Source: Bacteroidaceae bacterium
GTDB taxonomy: Bacteria; Bacteroidota; Bacteroidia; Bacteroidales; Bacteroidaceae
NCBI GenBank assembly: GCA_024698925.1
Contig: JAILQO010000078.1
Span: 1-32,161, forward strand
Reading direction: 5' to 3'
DNA: 32,161 nucleotides
This document shows positions 23,425 through 31,714 of this stretch, piece by piece. The position numbers and the translations under genes are program-made. The number at the start of each line of letters is the position of its first letter. The stretch's first letter is position 1. Below the pieces are notes generated by a model that was not told the origin of the DNA, ran no database searches, and was given only the letters and a program-made list of their open reading frames with translations.

Positions 23425-23432
23425 TACCTTTG
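23425..23432 (+). promoter_or_regulatory. -7 promoter box for the uridine-kinase-like gene
   Basis: TACCTTTG followed by CACCC, 27 bases before the chosen ATG at 23460. A TTG at 23430 could start an in-frame extension but lies inside this box, so it is rejected as the start. Confidence 0.68.
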
Positions 23433-23459
23433 CACCCAACATCAAAACGCTTGACGCCT

Positions 23460-25139
23460 ATGCTTCAGATCCGATGCAGGAACAACAACGTCATCAAGGA
23501 GTTTCCCGAAGGGATTACCTTGCTGGACGCCTATCAGCAGTTTGCCGACGATATTCAGATGCCTTATCCCGTCGTCTCGGCCAAAGTTAATAATGCCTCG
23601 CAGGGACTGAAGTTCCGTCTCTACCAGAATCGCGACGTGGAGTTCCTAGATGCGCGACGGGGTTCGGGTCATCGCGCTTACGTCCGTTCGCTTTGCTTCG
23701 TGCTGTACAAGGCGGCGACCGATGTTTTCCCCGGTAGCAAGCTCTTCATCGAGCACCCCCTCTCGCGTGGCTACTATTGTAATTTCAAGAAGCGCGAAGG
23801 CGAGGCGCTCACCGACGATGATGTGCAGCAAATCCGTCAGCGTATCCAGCAAATCATCGATCAGGATATGCCTTTCCATCGCTTCGAGGCTACCACGGAA
23901 GAGGCAACTCGTATCTTCCGCGAGCGTGGTTTCTCGGACAAGGTGAAGTTGCTGGAGACGAGCGGTCAGCTCTACTCAGACTACTATATGCTGGGTGATA
24001 CCGTGGATTATTACTACGGTCCTCTGGTGCCCTCTGCCGGTTATCTCACCGTTTGGGGATTGGAGCATTATCAGGACGGACTGCTGTTGCGTGTCCCTGA
24101 TCGCGACAACCCGTCGCAGCTGGCCCCGATGATCGACCAGCCTCGGACCTATGCGATGTTCGCTGAGAAGGTGCGTTGGGATATCATCATGCGCCACTCC
24201 AACGCCGGTGACGTCAATAAAGCCATTCTCAAGGGGCATGCTTCTGAACTGATACAAGTCAGCGAGGCCCTGCAGGAGAAGAAGATTGTGAAGATTGCCG
24301 AAGAGATTGATGCACGTTTCCGCAATGAGGAGAACCCCATCCGGCTTGTGCTTATTACGGGACCTTCCAGCTCTGGTAAGACAACCTTCTGCAAGCGACT
24401 CTCTATCCAGCTGCTGGCCTGTGGCTTGCGCCCCGTCTCATTCTCTACGGATGACTACTTTGTCAATCGTGTGGATACGCCGCTGCTGCCTGATGGCAAG
24501 TATGATTTCGATAATATCAGGGCTGTGGATTGCGATTTGCTGTCTGACCACCTGGAGCGCTTGATGGCTGGTGAACGTGTGGAGGTTCCTGAGTACAATT
24601 TTGTGACAGGTAAGCGCGAGTACAACGGCAAGCGCCTGAAGCTTTCCAGCGATAGCGTACTCATCATCGAGGGTATTCATGCCCTCAATCCCATCCTCAC
24701 GGAACGCATTGCAGAATCGCTGAAATTCAAGATATTTGTGTCAGCGCTCACCAATATCTCTCTGGATGACCACAACTGGATTCCCACCCAGGACAATCGC
24801 CTCCTGCGTCGCATCATCCGTGATTATAATAAAGGTGCTTTTACGGCACAGGAGACCATCAGCCATTGGCGTAATGTCTGCAATGCCGAGGAGAAATGGA
24901 TCCTGCCCTTCCAGGAGAATGCCGACGTGATGTTCAACTCAGCGCTGAACATCGAGTTTGCCGTGTTGCGTACCCATGCCGAGATTATCCTTGCCTCTGT
25001 GCCCAAGAACTGCGATGAGTACAGCGAGGCTCATCGCTTGCTGAAATTCATCCACTATTTCATTCCCATCAGCGACAAGGAAATACCGCCGACCTCCATC
25101 ATGCGCGAATTCGTCGGTGGATCAGTATTCAAATATTGA
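23460..25139 (+). CDS. Uridine-kinase-like nucleoside kinase with TGS/ThrRS-like N-terminus
   Basis: This 559-residue protein joins a TGS-like fold (1-60, NNVIKEFPEGITLLDAY) and a threonyl-tRNA-synthetase-type second domain (about 60-210, with HPLSRGYYCNF) to a C-terminal P-loop kinase. The kinase has LITGPSSSGKTTFCKRLSIQ (Walker A, about 285-304), FSTDDYFVNR, DFDNIRAVD and a lid-like RRIIRDY. This architecture is common in Bacteroidota and Firmicutes and is annotated as uridine kinase or nucleoside kinase. It probably phosphorylates a nucleoside with ATP in the cytoplasm; the exact substrate and the role of the tRNA-synthetase-like part are unknown. Single gene with its own promoter, convergent with ispD. 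Confidence 0.87.
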   Translation: MLQIRCRNNNVIKEFPEGITLLDAYQQFADDIQMPYPVVSAKVNNASQGLKFRLYQNRDVEFLDARRGSGHRAYVRSLCFVLYKAATDVFPGSKLFIEHPLSRGYYCNFKKREGEALTDDDVQQIRQRIQQIIDQDMPFHRFEATTEEATRIFRERGFSDKVKLLETSGQLYSDYYMLGDTVDYYYGPLVPSAGYLTVWGLEHYQDGLLLRVPDRDNPSQLAPMIDQPRTYAMFAEKVRWDIIMRHSNAGDVNKAILKGHASELIQVSEALQEKKIVKIAEEIDARFRNEENPIRLVLITGPSSSGKTTFCKRLSIQLLACGLRPVSFSTDDYFVNRVDTPLLPDGKYDFDNIRAVDCDLLSDHLERLMAGERVEVPEYNFVTGKREYNGKRLKLSSDSVLIIEGIHALNPILTERIAESLKFKIFVSALTNISLDDHNWIPTQDNRLLRRIIRDYNKGAFTAQETISHWRNVCNAEEKWILPFQENADVMFNSALNIEFAVLRTHAEIILASVPKNCDEYSEAHRLLKFIHYFIPISDKEIPPTSIMREFVGGSVFKY

Positions 25140-25161
25140 TCATAGATTTATTAGAATACAC

Positions 25162-25860
25162 CTATAGGAGGGCCTCGGCAATACGGAGGTCAAAGGGTGT
25201 CGTGATTTTGATGTTCTCGCGATTGCCTTCCACGAGGGTGATGGGATGACCGAACGCCTCTACGACGGAGGCATCGTCCGTGAATGCGTCGCAATAAGGC
25301 TGCTCAAAGGCGCGCAACAGCAGAGGCAGCTGGAACGTCTGGGGCGTTTGCACAAGCCTCAGGCGCGAACGATCAATTGTGAAAGAACTGTCACCTTCCC
25401 CTTCCGTCGTGGAGGGGTGAAGTTGACGCACCGTTTCGACTACAGGAACCACGGGCACAGCGGCACCGTACTTTCTGGCCGCATCGAAACAGTTGCGGAT
25501 GACCTCTGCTGAAACAAAAGGACGCACGCCATCGTGCACGGCAACCAAACATCCTTCTATATGGTCATGTGAGAGGCTGTTGAGCCCATTCTTTACGCTA
25601 TGGAAACGGGTCTCACCGCCATCGGCAATCGTGTGGGGTAGGGTGAAGGCGTGTTGGACGCAGAGCTCCTGCCAGAATGCCTGCTGGCTTTTGGGCAGGA
25701 CGAGGACGATGTGAATCCCAGGGATAGCCCGCTCAAAAGCTTCCATCGTATGCATCAGCACAGGACGCTCGCCTATCGGCAGGAACTGCTTAGGCAGGTC
25801 TGTGCCCATGCGCAGACCCTTGCCGCCAGCTACGATGATAACGGAAGACCCACCCCTCAT
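25162..25860 (-). CDS. ispD: 2-C-methyl-D-erythritol 4-phosphate cytidylyltransferase
   Basis: A 232-residue cytoplasmic enzyme of the MEP isoprenoid pathway. The nucleotide-binding [20 protein letters not shown] (7-26, with Lys24), [20 protein letters not shown] and the final [11 protein letters not shown] and [10 protein letters not shown] are all family marks. The start at 25860 overlaps the DJ-1-like stop (ATGA); an upstream ATG at 25875 is less likely. Between VETVRQL and TIDRSRL lies [13 protein letters not shown], longer than the usual short loop and read from a GC-rich, partly self-complementary stretch (25390-25425); it may be a small in-frame insertion. Confidence 0.95.
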   Translation of the reverse strand: MRGGSSVIIVAGGKGLRMGTDLPKQFLPIGERPVLMHTMEAFERAIPGIHIVLVLPKSQQAFWQELCVQHAFTLPHTIADGGETRFHSVKNGLNSLSHDHIEGCLVAVHDGVRPFVSAEVIRNCFDAARKYGAAVPVVPVVETVRQLHPSTTEGEGDSSFTIDRSRLRLVQTPQTFQLPLLLRAFEQPYCDAFTDDASVVEAFGHPITLVEGNRENIKITTPFDLRIAEALL

Positions 25861-26408
25861 TTTACCTCTGCCCAAAGCATACCCTTTGCCAAAGCATCTG
25901 CTGTCGATTGATCCTTCATGCGTGCTACAATCGTGTAGCCGAACTCAAAGACGGCGGCAGGACCTTTACCTGTGATAAACAGATCATCCTGTTCCACCAG
26001 GGCTCCAGTGTAGGTTGCACCACGCAACTCACCCTCGAAGCCCGGATAGCATGTGACGCGCTTTCCTTCGAGCAAGCCCAAACGGCCAAGCACCATGGGA
26101 GCTGCACAGATAGCGGCTACGGGACGTCCGAGATAGACGTGGTCGCGAATACGCTCTTTCAAATCCTCGCATGCAGCAAAATTGGCTGCGCCGGGCATAC
26201 CTCCAGGCAGTATGAAGAGGTCTGCGTCAAAGAAATCAGCTTCGCTCAGCACTTCGTCGGCCACAATGCGGATGCCGTGGGAACCTGTGACGGTGCGCTC
26301 ACCTGTGATGGATACGATTTGCAGGTCAAGGCCTGCACGGCGAATGATGTCGGCTGTTCCGAGGGCTTCCAGCTCCTCAGTGCCTGTGGCAATGAATAAG
26401 TAGATCAT
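25857..26408 (-). CDS. DJ-1/PfpI family protein
   Basis: A 183-residue cytoplasmic protein of the DJ-1/YajL group. The nucleophile-elbow cysteine is Cys101 in [12 protein letters not shown], and the partner acid lies in GTEELEALG (Glu14). The [14 protein letters not shown] segment is also typical. Proposed activities of the group (stress chaperone, glyoxalase III, deglycase) are disputed, so none is assigned. It lies between pdxJ (61 bases upstream) and ispD, overlapping the latter by 4 bases, so it is probably cotranscribed with vitamin B6 and isoprenoid genes. Confidence 0.92.
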   Translation of the reverse strand: MIYLFIATGTEELEALGTADIIRRAGLDLQIVSITGERTVTGSHGIRIVADEVLSEADFFDADLFILPGGMPGAANFAACEDLKERIRDHVYLGRPVAAICAAPMVLGRLGLLEGKRVTCYPGFEGELRGATYTGALVEQDDLFITGKGPAAVFEFGYTIVARMKDQSTADALAKGMLWAEVK

Positions 26409-26469
26409 AGTTTTAGCTCTTTCACATGCTTATTATTAGTTGTTATTTTATTGTTCCTTTTTCATTATC

Positions 26470-27195
26470 TCACTTTTCACTCCGCAGTTGGTCAAGATAC
26501 CTCTTGATGGTCTCTTCCAGTCCGAGGTAGAGTGCATCGCAAATCAGGGCGTGACCGATGCTGACCTCGTCTGTCCAAGGAATCTGCTGGTGGTAATAGG
26601 CGAGGTTCTCCAAACTGAGGTCGTGACCAGCGTTGAGGCCAAGCCCAAAGGCGTGAGCTGCTTTGGCCGCACGGATGAAGGGCGCTATGGCAGCTTCGCG
26701 ATCAGCCTCATAGCCTGCGGCATAGGGCTCTGTGTAGAGCTCTACACGATCGGCACCGGCACGCGCGGCGTAGTCCACCATCGTCTCGTCTGCATTCACA
26801 AAGATGCTCACGCGGATGCCAGCCTCTTGAAAGCGGGCCGTCACATCGGTGAGGAAGTTCAGGTGGGTCTTGGTGTCCCAACCGTGATTACTGGTAATCT
26901 GGTCGTGACCATCGGGTACCAGCGTGACCTGTGTGGGATGATTCTCAAGGACGAGGGCGATGAATTGCGAGATGGGGTTGCCTTCGATATTGAATTCTGT
27001 CGTCAGACGCGGACGCAGGTCGCGCACATCCTGATAGCGGATATGTCGTTCGTCAGGACGTGGATGGACAGTGATACCTTGAGCGCCAAAACGCTCGCAG
27101 TCGAGGGCTACTTGAAGCACATTGGGGTTGTTGCCGCCACGCGCATTGCGGATGGTAGCAACTTTATTGATATTGACACTGAGTTTTGTGGCCAT
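26470..27195 (-). CDS. pdxJ: Pyridoxine 5'-phosphate synthase
   Basis: A 241-residue cytoplasmic barrel enzyme that joins 1-deoxyxylulose 5-phosphate and 3-amino-2-oxopropyl phosphate to pyridoxine 5'-phosphate. [54 protein letters not shown] and [14 protein letters not shown] are all clear family marks. The start is the ATG at 27195; an ATG at 27318 lies upstream of the promoter box and adds nonsense. The C-terminal SEK and stop fall in two copies of the TGAAAAR repeat. It is divergent from nadK, a pairing common in Bacteroidales. Confidence 0.96.
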   Translation of the reverse strand: MATKLSVNINKVATIRNARGGNNPNVLQVALDCERFGAQGITVHPRPDERHIRYQDVRDLRPRLTTEFNIEGNPISQFIALVLENHPTQVTLVPDGHDQITSNHGWDTKTHLNFLTDVTARFQEAGIRVSIFVNADETMVDYAARAGADRVELYTEPYAAGYEADREAAIAPFIRAAKAAHAFGLGLNAGHDLSLENLAYYHQQIPWTDEVSIGHALICDALYLGLEETIKRYLDQLRSEK

Positions 27196-27226
27196 AGTCA
27201 AGAAATGATAGATTACATTCTTGGTG

Positions 27227-27234
27227 CAAAGGTA
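27227..27234 (-). promoter_or_regulatory. -7 promoter box for the pdxJ operon
   Basis: TACCTTTG on the minus strand, 32 bases upstream of the pdxJ start. Between this and the opposing promoter at 27340, the sequence holds only degenerate GTGAA-rich repeats. Confidence 0.65.
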
Positions 27235-27339
27235 TGTAAAAAGCATGAAAAGTGAATGTCGAATGTGCAAAAAGTGAGAATTTAGTGACGAAAATTGAAA
27301 AATATCACCCCTTTCCATATTGAACTCTCAACTTTTTAC

Positions 27340-27347
27340 TACCTTTG
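27340..27347 (+). promoter_or_regulatory. -7 promoter box for tRNA-Ala and nadK
   Basis: TACCTTTG, 27 bases upstream of the tRNA, with a TTG at 27320-27322 that may serve as the upstream element at a 17-base spacing. It implies that tRNA and nadK share one transcript. Confidence 0.62.
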
Positions 27348-27373
27348 CCGAGCAAAATGAAGCGTTGCTTCAA

Positions 27374-27447
27374 GGGGATATAGCTCAGCTGGCTAGAGCG
27401 CGGCGTTCGCAACGCCGAGGTCGCGGGTTCGATTCCCGTTATCTCCA
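27374..27447 (+). tRNA. tRNA-Ala (anticodon CGC)
   Basis: A 74-base cloverleaf. Acceptor stem GGGGATA/TATCTCC contains the G3-U70 pair that marks alanine tRNAs. The D arm is GCTC/GAGC, the anticodon stem CGGCG/CGCCG with loop TTCGCAA (anticodon CGC at 27408-27410), and the T arm GCGGG TTCGATT CCCGT. The discriminator is A. CCA is not encoded; CCC follows. It reads the GCG codon. The nadK ATG comes only four bases downstream. Confidence 0.94.
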
Positions 27448-27451
27448 CCCA

Positions 27452-28339
27452 ATGATGACAAAACGTACTTTCGCCCTCTTCGGAAACGCATTTCAGGCCA
27501 AGAAATCGGCTTCCGTACAGAAACTCCTCAGCTTGTTGGAGGAGCGTGGCGCTATGCTGCAGATAGATGCTACGTTCTATCGTTTCCTGACCGAAGACCT
27601 ACGCATCGCAGTGCCTGCAAAGGCACAGGTCATTGGTGATGACAGCTTCGATGCCGACGTGCTCATCTCAATGGGTGGCGACGGCACGTTCCTGGAGGCT
27701 GCGCGCCGTGTGGGTAACAAGCAGATTCCTATCGTCGGTGTGAACATGGGTCGCCTGGGCTTCCTCGCGGATATCCTGCCCGAAGATATTGAGGCGGTTG
27801 TAGCGCAAATCTATGACGGCAACTATAGCGTGGAGGAGCGCTGCCTGCTGCAGCTGGACTACGATCAAGGCCAGCCCGAGGGCTATCCGTTTGCGCTCAA
27901 CGAGGTGGCCGTGCTGAAACGTGATGTCTCGTCCATGATCTCCATTCGTGTGGATATTAATGGGGAATACCTGACCACTTATCAGGCCGACGGCTTAATC
28001 ATCAACACGCCTACGGGAAGTACCGGTTATGCGCTGTCTGTAGGTGGCCCGATTATGCAGCCGGGCAGTCACACGCTGGGCTTGGTCCCTGTGGCACCAC
28101 ATTCCTTGACGGTGCGACCTGTGACGCTGACGGACGATGCCGTAATTACATTGACTGTTGCCTCGCGCAACCATCAGTTCCTTGTCTCCATCGACGGACG
28201 CAGCGAGACGTGCAGCGAGGATGTGCGCCTCACCATCCGCCGTGCTCCATATAATATTAAGGTGTTGAAGCGTCCCGGCCAGAGTTTCTTCCGCACATTG
28301 CGTACGAAACTGATGTGGGGGACGGATGTAAGGGGATGA
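27452..28339 (+). CDS. nadK: NAD kinase
   Basis: A 295-residue cytoplasmic enzyme that phosphorylates NAD to NADP. Family marks are FALFGNAFQAKKS near the start, GGDGT (75-79), VGVNMGRLGFLAD, LNEVAVLKRD and NTPTGSTGYALSVGGPI. The ATG at 27452, or the next at 27455, lies 4 or 7 bases after the tRNA-Ala end, so no room exists for a separate ribosome binding site. Processing of the tRNA would leave a nearly leaderless mRNA. The stop overlaps the start of the ABC exporter gene (ATGA). Confidence 0.95.
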   Translation: MMTKRTFALFGNAFQAKKSASVQKLLSLLEERGAMLQIDATFYRFLTEDLRIAVPAKAQVIGDDSFDADVLISMGGDGTFLEAARRVGNKQIPIVGVNMGRLGFLADILPEDIEAVVAQIYDGNYSVEERCLLQLDYDQGQPEGYPFALNEVAVLKRDVSSMISIRVDINGEYLTTYQADGLIINTPTGSTGYALSVGGPIMQPGSHTLGLVPVAPHSLTVRPVTLTDDAVITLTVASRNHQFLVSIDGRSETCSEDVRLTIRRAPYNIKVLKRPGQSFFRTLRTKLMWGTDVRG

Positions 28340-30039
28340 ACGAACGGTTCTCTACACGACAGTTGATAGCTTGGTTCTGGCAGATTTTTTGTCAGGTGAA
28401 GCTACAGTCGTTCATCAATGCGGTGAGCGGCATCATTCGTGTAGGCTTGGATTTCGCTTTCATCTGGGCTACCAAGTTGGCGATAGATATTGCCACCGGC
28501 AATGTCTCACCCTCGTTGTTACCCAAGCCCACAACGCTGGTAGGGGCTGGCACTTTGCTCATCAGTATTATGGCGTTGCAGCTGGCGTTCGGTTATTTAG
28601 GACGCTGGATTGCGGCTTTGTTAGGCGTTGAGGCGCAGAACCGGATGCAGCGTCGCATCTTCGAGCACTTGTTGCGTAGTGAATGGCGTGGTATAGAACA
28701 ACGTCATAGCGGCGATGTGCTGAACCGCATGGTCAGCGACAGCCAGACGGTGGTCAACGTCGTGACGGATACGATACCGCAGGCGTTGGCGGTTATGGTG
28801 CGATTGGTATGTGCCTTCTTCTTCCTCTTCTCGATGGACGCGATGTTGGCCGTAGGCGTCACCGTCATCCTGCCCATTTTCATCCTGCTAAGCCGCTTGT
28901 ATATCAACCGGATGAGAGCCATCACCCGCGAGGTTCGTACGACAGACAGCCGTGTGCAGGCGACCTTGCAGGAGAGTGTGCAACATCGTTTGGTGCTCAA
29001 GACCTTGGAGCGCGTGCCGCTGTTGGTGGAGACGCTGGCTAAGCTGCAAAAGACGCTACGTGAACAGGTGCGGCATCGCACCTTGTTCTCTTCCACATCC
29101 AACCTGATTCTGAACATCGGTTTCGGTGCCGCTTATCTTTTCGCTTTTCTCTGGAGTGTGAACCGCTTGGCCGACGGCGCCATCACCTTTGGTATGATGA
29201 CTGCCTTCATTCAGTTGTGCGGTCAGATTCAGGGACCCTTCCGCGAGCTGACGCACTTCATTCCTGCCATCATCACCAGTTTCACGGCTGCTGAGCGTCT
29301 GATGGAACTGGAGGATGTCCCCTTGGAGGCTGACGGCGAGCCCATTCGCTTCACCGCAGGGGCTGGCATCCGCATCAACGACGTTACTTTTGCTTACGAT
29401 GCCCATAGTCGCAAGATATTGAAGAACGCCAACTACGACTTCGCACCAGGCAGTACAACGGCCATCCTTGGCGAGACGGGCGCCGGCAAGACAACGCTTG
29501 TGCGCCTGATACTGGCCTTGTTGAAGCCGCAGGAGGGCGAAGTGGTGATGTATGCGGACAATTCACAGCTCAGCGACGGAACCGCAGAGCACCGCGTGGC
29601 GGTCTCTGCGCGGACACGTTGCAATTTAGTCTATGTTCCACAGGGTAATACGCTGTTCAGCGGCACCATTCGCTGGAACCTGCAGATGGGTAAGCCGGAG
29701 GCTACCGAGACTGAGATGTGGGATGCGTTGCAGCTTGCATGTGCTGACTTTGTTCACGCCTTGCCCGATGGCCTTGACACCCGTGTAGGCGAGGGTGGGG
29801 CAGGACTCTCGGAGGGGCAGGCACAGCGTATCGCGATTGCACGTGCCTTGTTGCGCCAAGGGTGTATCCTGCTGTTGGATGAGGCTACCAGCGCTTTGGA
29901 TCAGAAGACTGAGCAGACGCTCCTTACAAACCTCATCGCGCACCATCGCCAACTGCCCGTACGGCCTACGCTCATCTTCGTGACACATCGTCCTGCCGTG
30001 ATGGAGCACTGCACCCAAGTGATTAAGTTAGAGAAATGA
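28336..30039 (+). CDS. ABC exporter, fused permease and ATPase
   Basis: A 567-residue half-transporter: about six membrane spans (25-310), then an ATPase with Walker A GETGAGKTT (about 382-390), signature LSEGQ and Walker B CILLLDE followed by ATSALD. The type is MsbA/MdlB-like, which exports lipids, peptides or drugs as a dimer; the substrate is unknown. The start at 28336 was chosen because of the ATGA overlap with nadK and a preceding AAGGGG. Its stop overlaps the next gene the same way, so nadK, this gene and the BASS-like gene are probably translated in a coupled manner. Confidence 0.92.
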   Translation: MNERFSTRQLIAWFWQIFCQVKLQSFINAVSGIIRVGLDFAFIWATKLAIDIATGNVSPSLLPKPTTLVGAGTLLISIMALQLAFGYLGRWIAALLGVEAQNRMQRRIFEHLLRSEWRGIEQRHSGDVLNRMVSDSQTVVNVVTDTIPQALAVMVRLVCAFFFLFSMDAMLAVGVTVILPIFILLSRLYINRMRAITREVRTTDSRVQATLQESVQHRLVLKTLERVPLLVETLAKLQKTLREQVRHRTLFSSTSNLILNIGFGAAYLFAFLWSVNRLADGAITFGMMTAFIQLCGQIQGPFRELTHFIPAIITSFTAAERLMELEDVPLEADGEPIRFTAGAGIRINDVTFAYDAHSRKILKNANYDFAPGSTTAILGETGAGKTTLVRLILALLKPQEGEVVMYADNSQLSDGTAEHRVAVSARTRCNLVYVPQGNTLFSGTIRWNLQMGKPEATETEMWDALQLACADFVHALPDGLDTRVGEGGAGLSEGQAQRIAIARALLRQGCILLLDEATSALDQKTEQTLLTNLIAHHRQLPVRPTLIFVTHRPAVMEHCTQVIKLEK

Positions 30040-30992
30040 ACGGGTTCATGACTTTTCTGAGGAACTGGACGTTGCCCGTGGCCATTTTCGTGGGCACGGT
30101 CTTTTATCTGGTATTTGCTTACACGCCTTCGTTGGATGTGGCAGGCGATGCCCTGTTGCCCGTCTTTGAAACCCTGCTGCCACTTTCGATTTTCTGCACC
30201 CTGTTTATCACCTTCTCCAAGGTAGATTTTCATCTGATGCGCCTGCGTCGCTGGCACCTCTACATCCTCCTGACCCAACTCCTCCTCGTCGCCCTCCTCA
30301 CCGCCCTCACATTGTACATCGTACATTGTCCATTGTCCATTCTCCTTCTTGAATCCATTCTCATCTGCGTCATCGCCCCTTGTGCTTCCGCTTCGCCCGT
30401 GGTGACCGCCAAGTTAGGCGGTGATCTTACGCAGATGACCACGTTTGTGCTCCTCTCCTCCGTGTCGATGGCGTTGCTGATTCCCGCCGTCTTCCCGTTG
30501 TTGGAGCCCCGTGAGGGCATCACCTTCTGGGTCGCCTTCCTGCGGATCCTGCGCCGCTTGGCCACCGTCCTGTTACTACCTCTGTTGCTTGGCGCCATTG
30601 TGCGTCATTGGGTGAAGCCGTTGTACCAATGGTTTGTGCGCACGCCCGACCTCGGTTTCTATTGCTGGTGTGTATCGCTGTCCATTACCGCTGGTCTCAC
30701 CGTGCGTAACATCGTCCACAGTCATGCCGGCAGCCACCTCTTGGGTGACATCGCCCTGCTGACCCTTGCGACTGCGATTGTCCAGTTCGTTATCGGACGT
30801 TTGATAGGCCGCATGACGGGTGAGCATATCTGTACGGGTCAGGGTATGTTCCAGAAGAATACAGGCCTCGCCATTTGGATTGCCTACACCTTCCTCACGC
30901 CAGAGGCTTCGATTGGCGCCGGCTGCTATGTCTTGTGGCAGAACATCATCAACAGCGTGGAGTTGTGGCGACATCGGAAGAGCGGTAAGTAA
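30036..30992 (+). CDS. BASS/SBF-like transporter family membrane protein
   Basis: A 318-residue protein with nine to ten hydrophobic spans. The late block GQGMFQKNTGLAIWIAYTF and the APCASASPVVTAKLGG segment resemble the two crossover regions of sodium/bile-acid symporter relatives. Bile-acid transport itself is not implied. Its first codon overlaps the ABC exporter stop (ATGA), and a terminator follows at 31031. A 7-nt repeat (30310-30344) codes for part of a membrane span, LTLYIVHCPLSILL, at about 91-104. That is unusual, since a gain or loss of one unit would shift the frame. Confidence 0.68.
   Translation: MNGFMTFLRNWTLPVAIFVGTVFYLVFAYTPSLDVAGDALLPVFETLLPLSIFCTLFITFSKVDFHLMRLRRWHLYILLTQLLLVALLTALTLYIVHCPLSILLLESILICVIAPCASASPVVTAKLGGDLTQMTTFVLLSSVSMALLIPAVFPLLEPREGITFWVAFLRILRRLATVLLLPLLLGAIVRHWVKPLYQWFVRTPDLGFYCWCVSLSITAGLTVRNIVHSHAGSHLLGDIALLTLATAIVQFVIGRLIGRMTGEHICTGQGMFQKNTGLAIWIAYTFLTPEASIGAGCYVLWQNIINSVELWRHRKSGK
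30310..30344. repeat. 7-nt tandem repeat within the BASS-like gene
   Basis: Five units: CATTGTA, CATCGTA, CATTGTC, CATTGTC, CATTCTC. They lie wholly within the coding region. The 35-base length is not a multiple of three, so unit changes would break the frame unless three are gained or lost. Confidence 0.88.
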
Positions 30993-31030
30993 ATAATCGC
31001 ACGACATAGAAAGCATGCACATAAAACAAT

Positions 31031-31070
31031 CCGGGCCCTGCGCAAATACAGAGTCCGGCTTTCTTCTTTT
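31031..31070 (+). terminator. Terminator after the nadK transcription unit
   Basis: CCGGGCCCTG (31031-31040) pairs with CAGAGTCCGG (31049-31058) with one mismatch and one wobble, followed by CTTTCTTCTTTT. It lies about 40 bases after the last stop. Confidence 0.75.
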
Positions 31071-31081
31071 GTCATTCGTCT

Positions 31082-31201
31082 TTAGATCAGCGGGCCGTGG
31101 CCCATGCACGAGGTAGTCGTGAGTGCGGTGAGCGCCGCCGTAGCAGCGGCGATGAGGATGCGGAGGATTGCCTCCCAAACAGAATTCTTTTTCATGGTCA
31201 T
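31082..31201 (-). CDS. Smalltalk-type micro-protein
   Basis: A 39-codon ORF beginning MTMKKNSVWEAILRILIAAA and ending TTTSCMGHGPLI. A short basic/polar start, one hydrophobic span and a Ser-Cys near the end match the micro-proteins annotated as smalltalk protein in Bacteroides and Prevotella, whose role is unknown. The start may be 31201 or, two codons later, 31195; family members usually begin MKK. The 31201 start has the same A9-TTATGA context as the divergent M15 peptidase gene. In related genomes these genes lie near murein amidases, as here. It may be a small membrane protein or lipoprotein. Confidence 0.72.
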   Translation of the reverse strand: MTMKKNSVWEAILRILIAAATAALTALTTTSCMGHGPLI

Positions 31202-31262
31202 AATTTTTTTTTGAACCACGGATTGTACGGATTATACGGTTTCTTGTCCACGAGTCTTTGTT

Positions 31263-31330
31263 CGAACACGAATATCTCGAATCTCACGAATGCGTTGCAA
31301 AAGGCTTCGCGGCTTTTGAATGCTTTCCTT
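31263..31330. repeat. Partial copy of the MITE-like element
   Basis: A 68-base segment aligned without gaps to 31715-31782, with roughly nine mismatches. Both begin CGAACACGAAT and contain GCAAAAGGCT-CGCGGCTTTTG. Only the left end is present here; the unassigned ORF takes over at its right end. Confidence 0.85.
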
Positions 31331-31693
31331 GATGAGTACAGCGTCGGAGGCTATGAAGAACTACCGCCACCTAGGCTCTATCCGCGCCTGCATCGCGAGT
31401 TCCTACGCGCCATCGTAGCCGCCAAGACGGGCATCAGCTACTACCGAGTGCACCTGAAAGAACTGGATGCGGCCTACAGTGTCGCGTTCCCGAATAGTAC
31501 ACCGATTAATGTGAGTAAGAAATCGGCCCACTCCCAGCCGGCCCACTCCCAGCCGGCCACCGTCGCGAATGTGGAATTCGCTCCCCTTTGTGGGGCCGAA
31601 GCCACATTCAGTGGCTCCTCTGAAGACCCCAGTCGCCCCAAGGGAGAGGAGAAAGGAGAGGAGATGGAAGGGGTAGAGAAATCAAAATTTTAA
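31316..31693 (+). pseudogene. Unassigned ORF, 5' end apparently replaced by repeat sequence
   Basis: This reading frame encodes AFLDEYSVGGYEELPPPRLY, then REFLRAIVAAKTGISYYRV and HLKELDAAYS. Its codon use is G/C rich at third positions, as in genes of this window. No in-frame ATG precedes it; only TTG codons, one at 31316, inside the repeat. The tail is low complexity: a doubled SQPAH unit and then the hairpin-rich element read as FAPLCGAEATFSG. The element is read in the same frame as in the M15 gene. I do not recognise the family. It could be a decayed gene or a real one with a TTG start. Confidence 0.4.
31561..31654. repeat. Hairpin-rich element, copy 1
   Basis: Ninety-odd bases closely matching 32068-32161. 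Successive hairpins: GCGAAT/ATTCGC, CCCC-TTTGT-GGGG, GAAGCCAC-ATTCA-GTGGCTCC (one mismatch) and CCCC/GGG arms. It is read as FAPLCGAEATFSGSSEDPSR in the unassigned ORF. Confidence 0.85.
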
Positions 31694-31714
31694 CTCAAAA
31701 ATGGATGTTTATAA

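Noticed and set aside
23430..23459. TTG start extending the nucleoside kinase by ten residues
   Set aside because: The codon is part of the -7 box TACCTTTG; the ATG at 23460 gives the natural N-terminus.
27196..27318. ATG at 27318 extending pdxJ by 41 residues
   Set aside because: The extension crosses the pdxJ promoter box and overlaps the opposing regulatory region; family homology begins at 27195.
27320..27451. Upstream extension of nadK through the tRNA
   Set aside because: The translated sequence is a reading of tRNA-Ala; NAD kinase homology starts after it.
31097..31315. N-terminal half of the plus-strand open frame starting at 31097
   Set aside because: It reads across the antisense of the smalltalk gene and repeat sequence; no coding character until about 31316.
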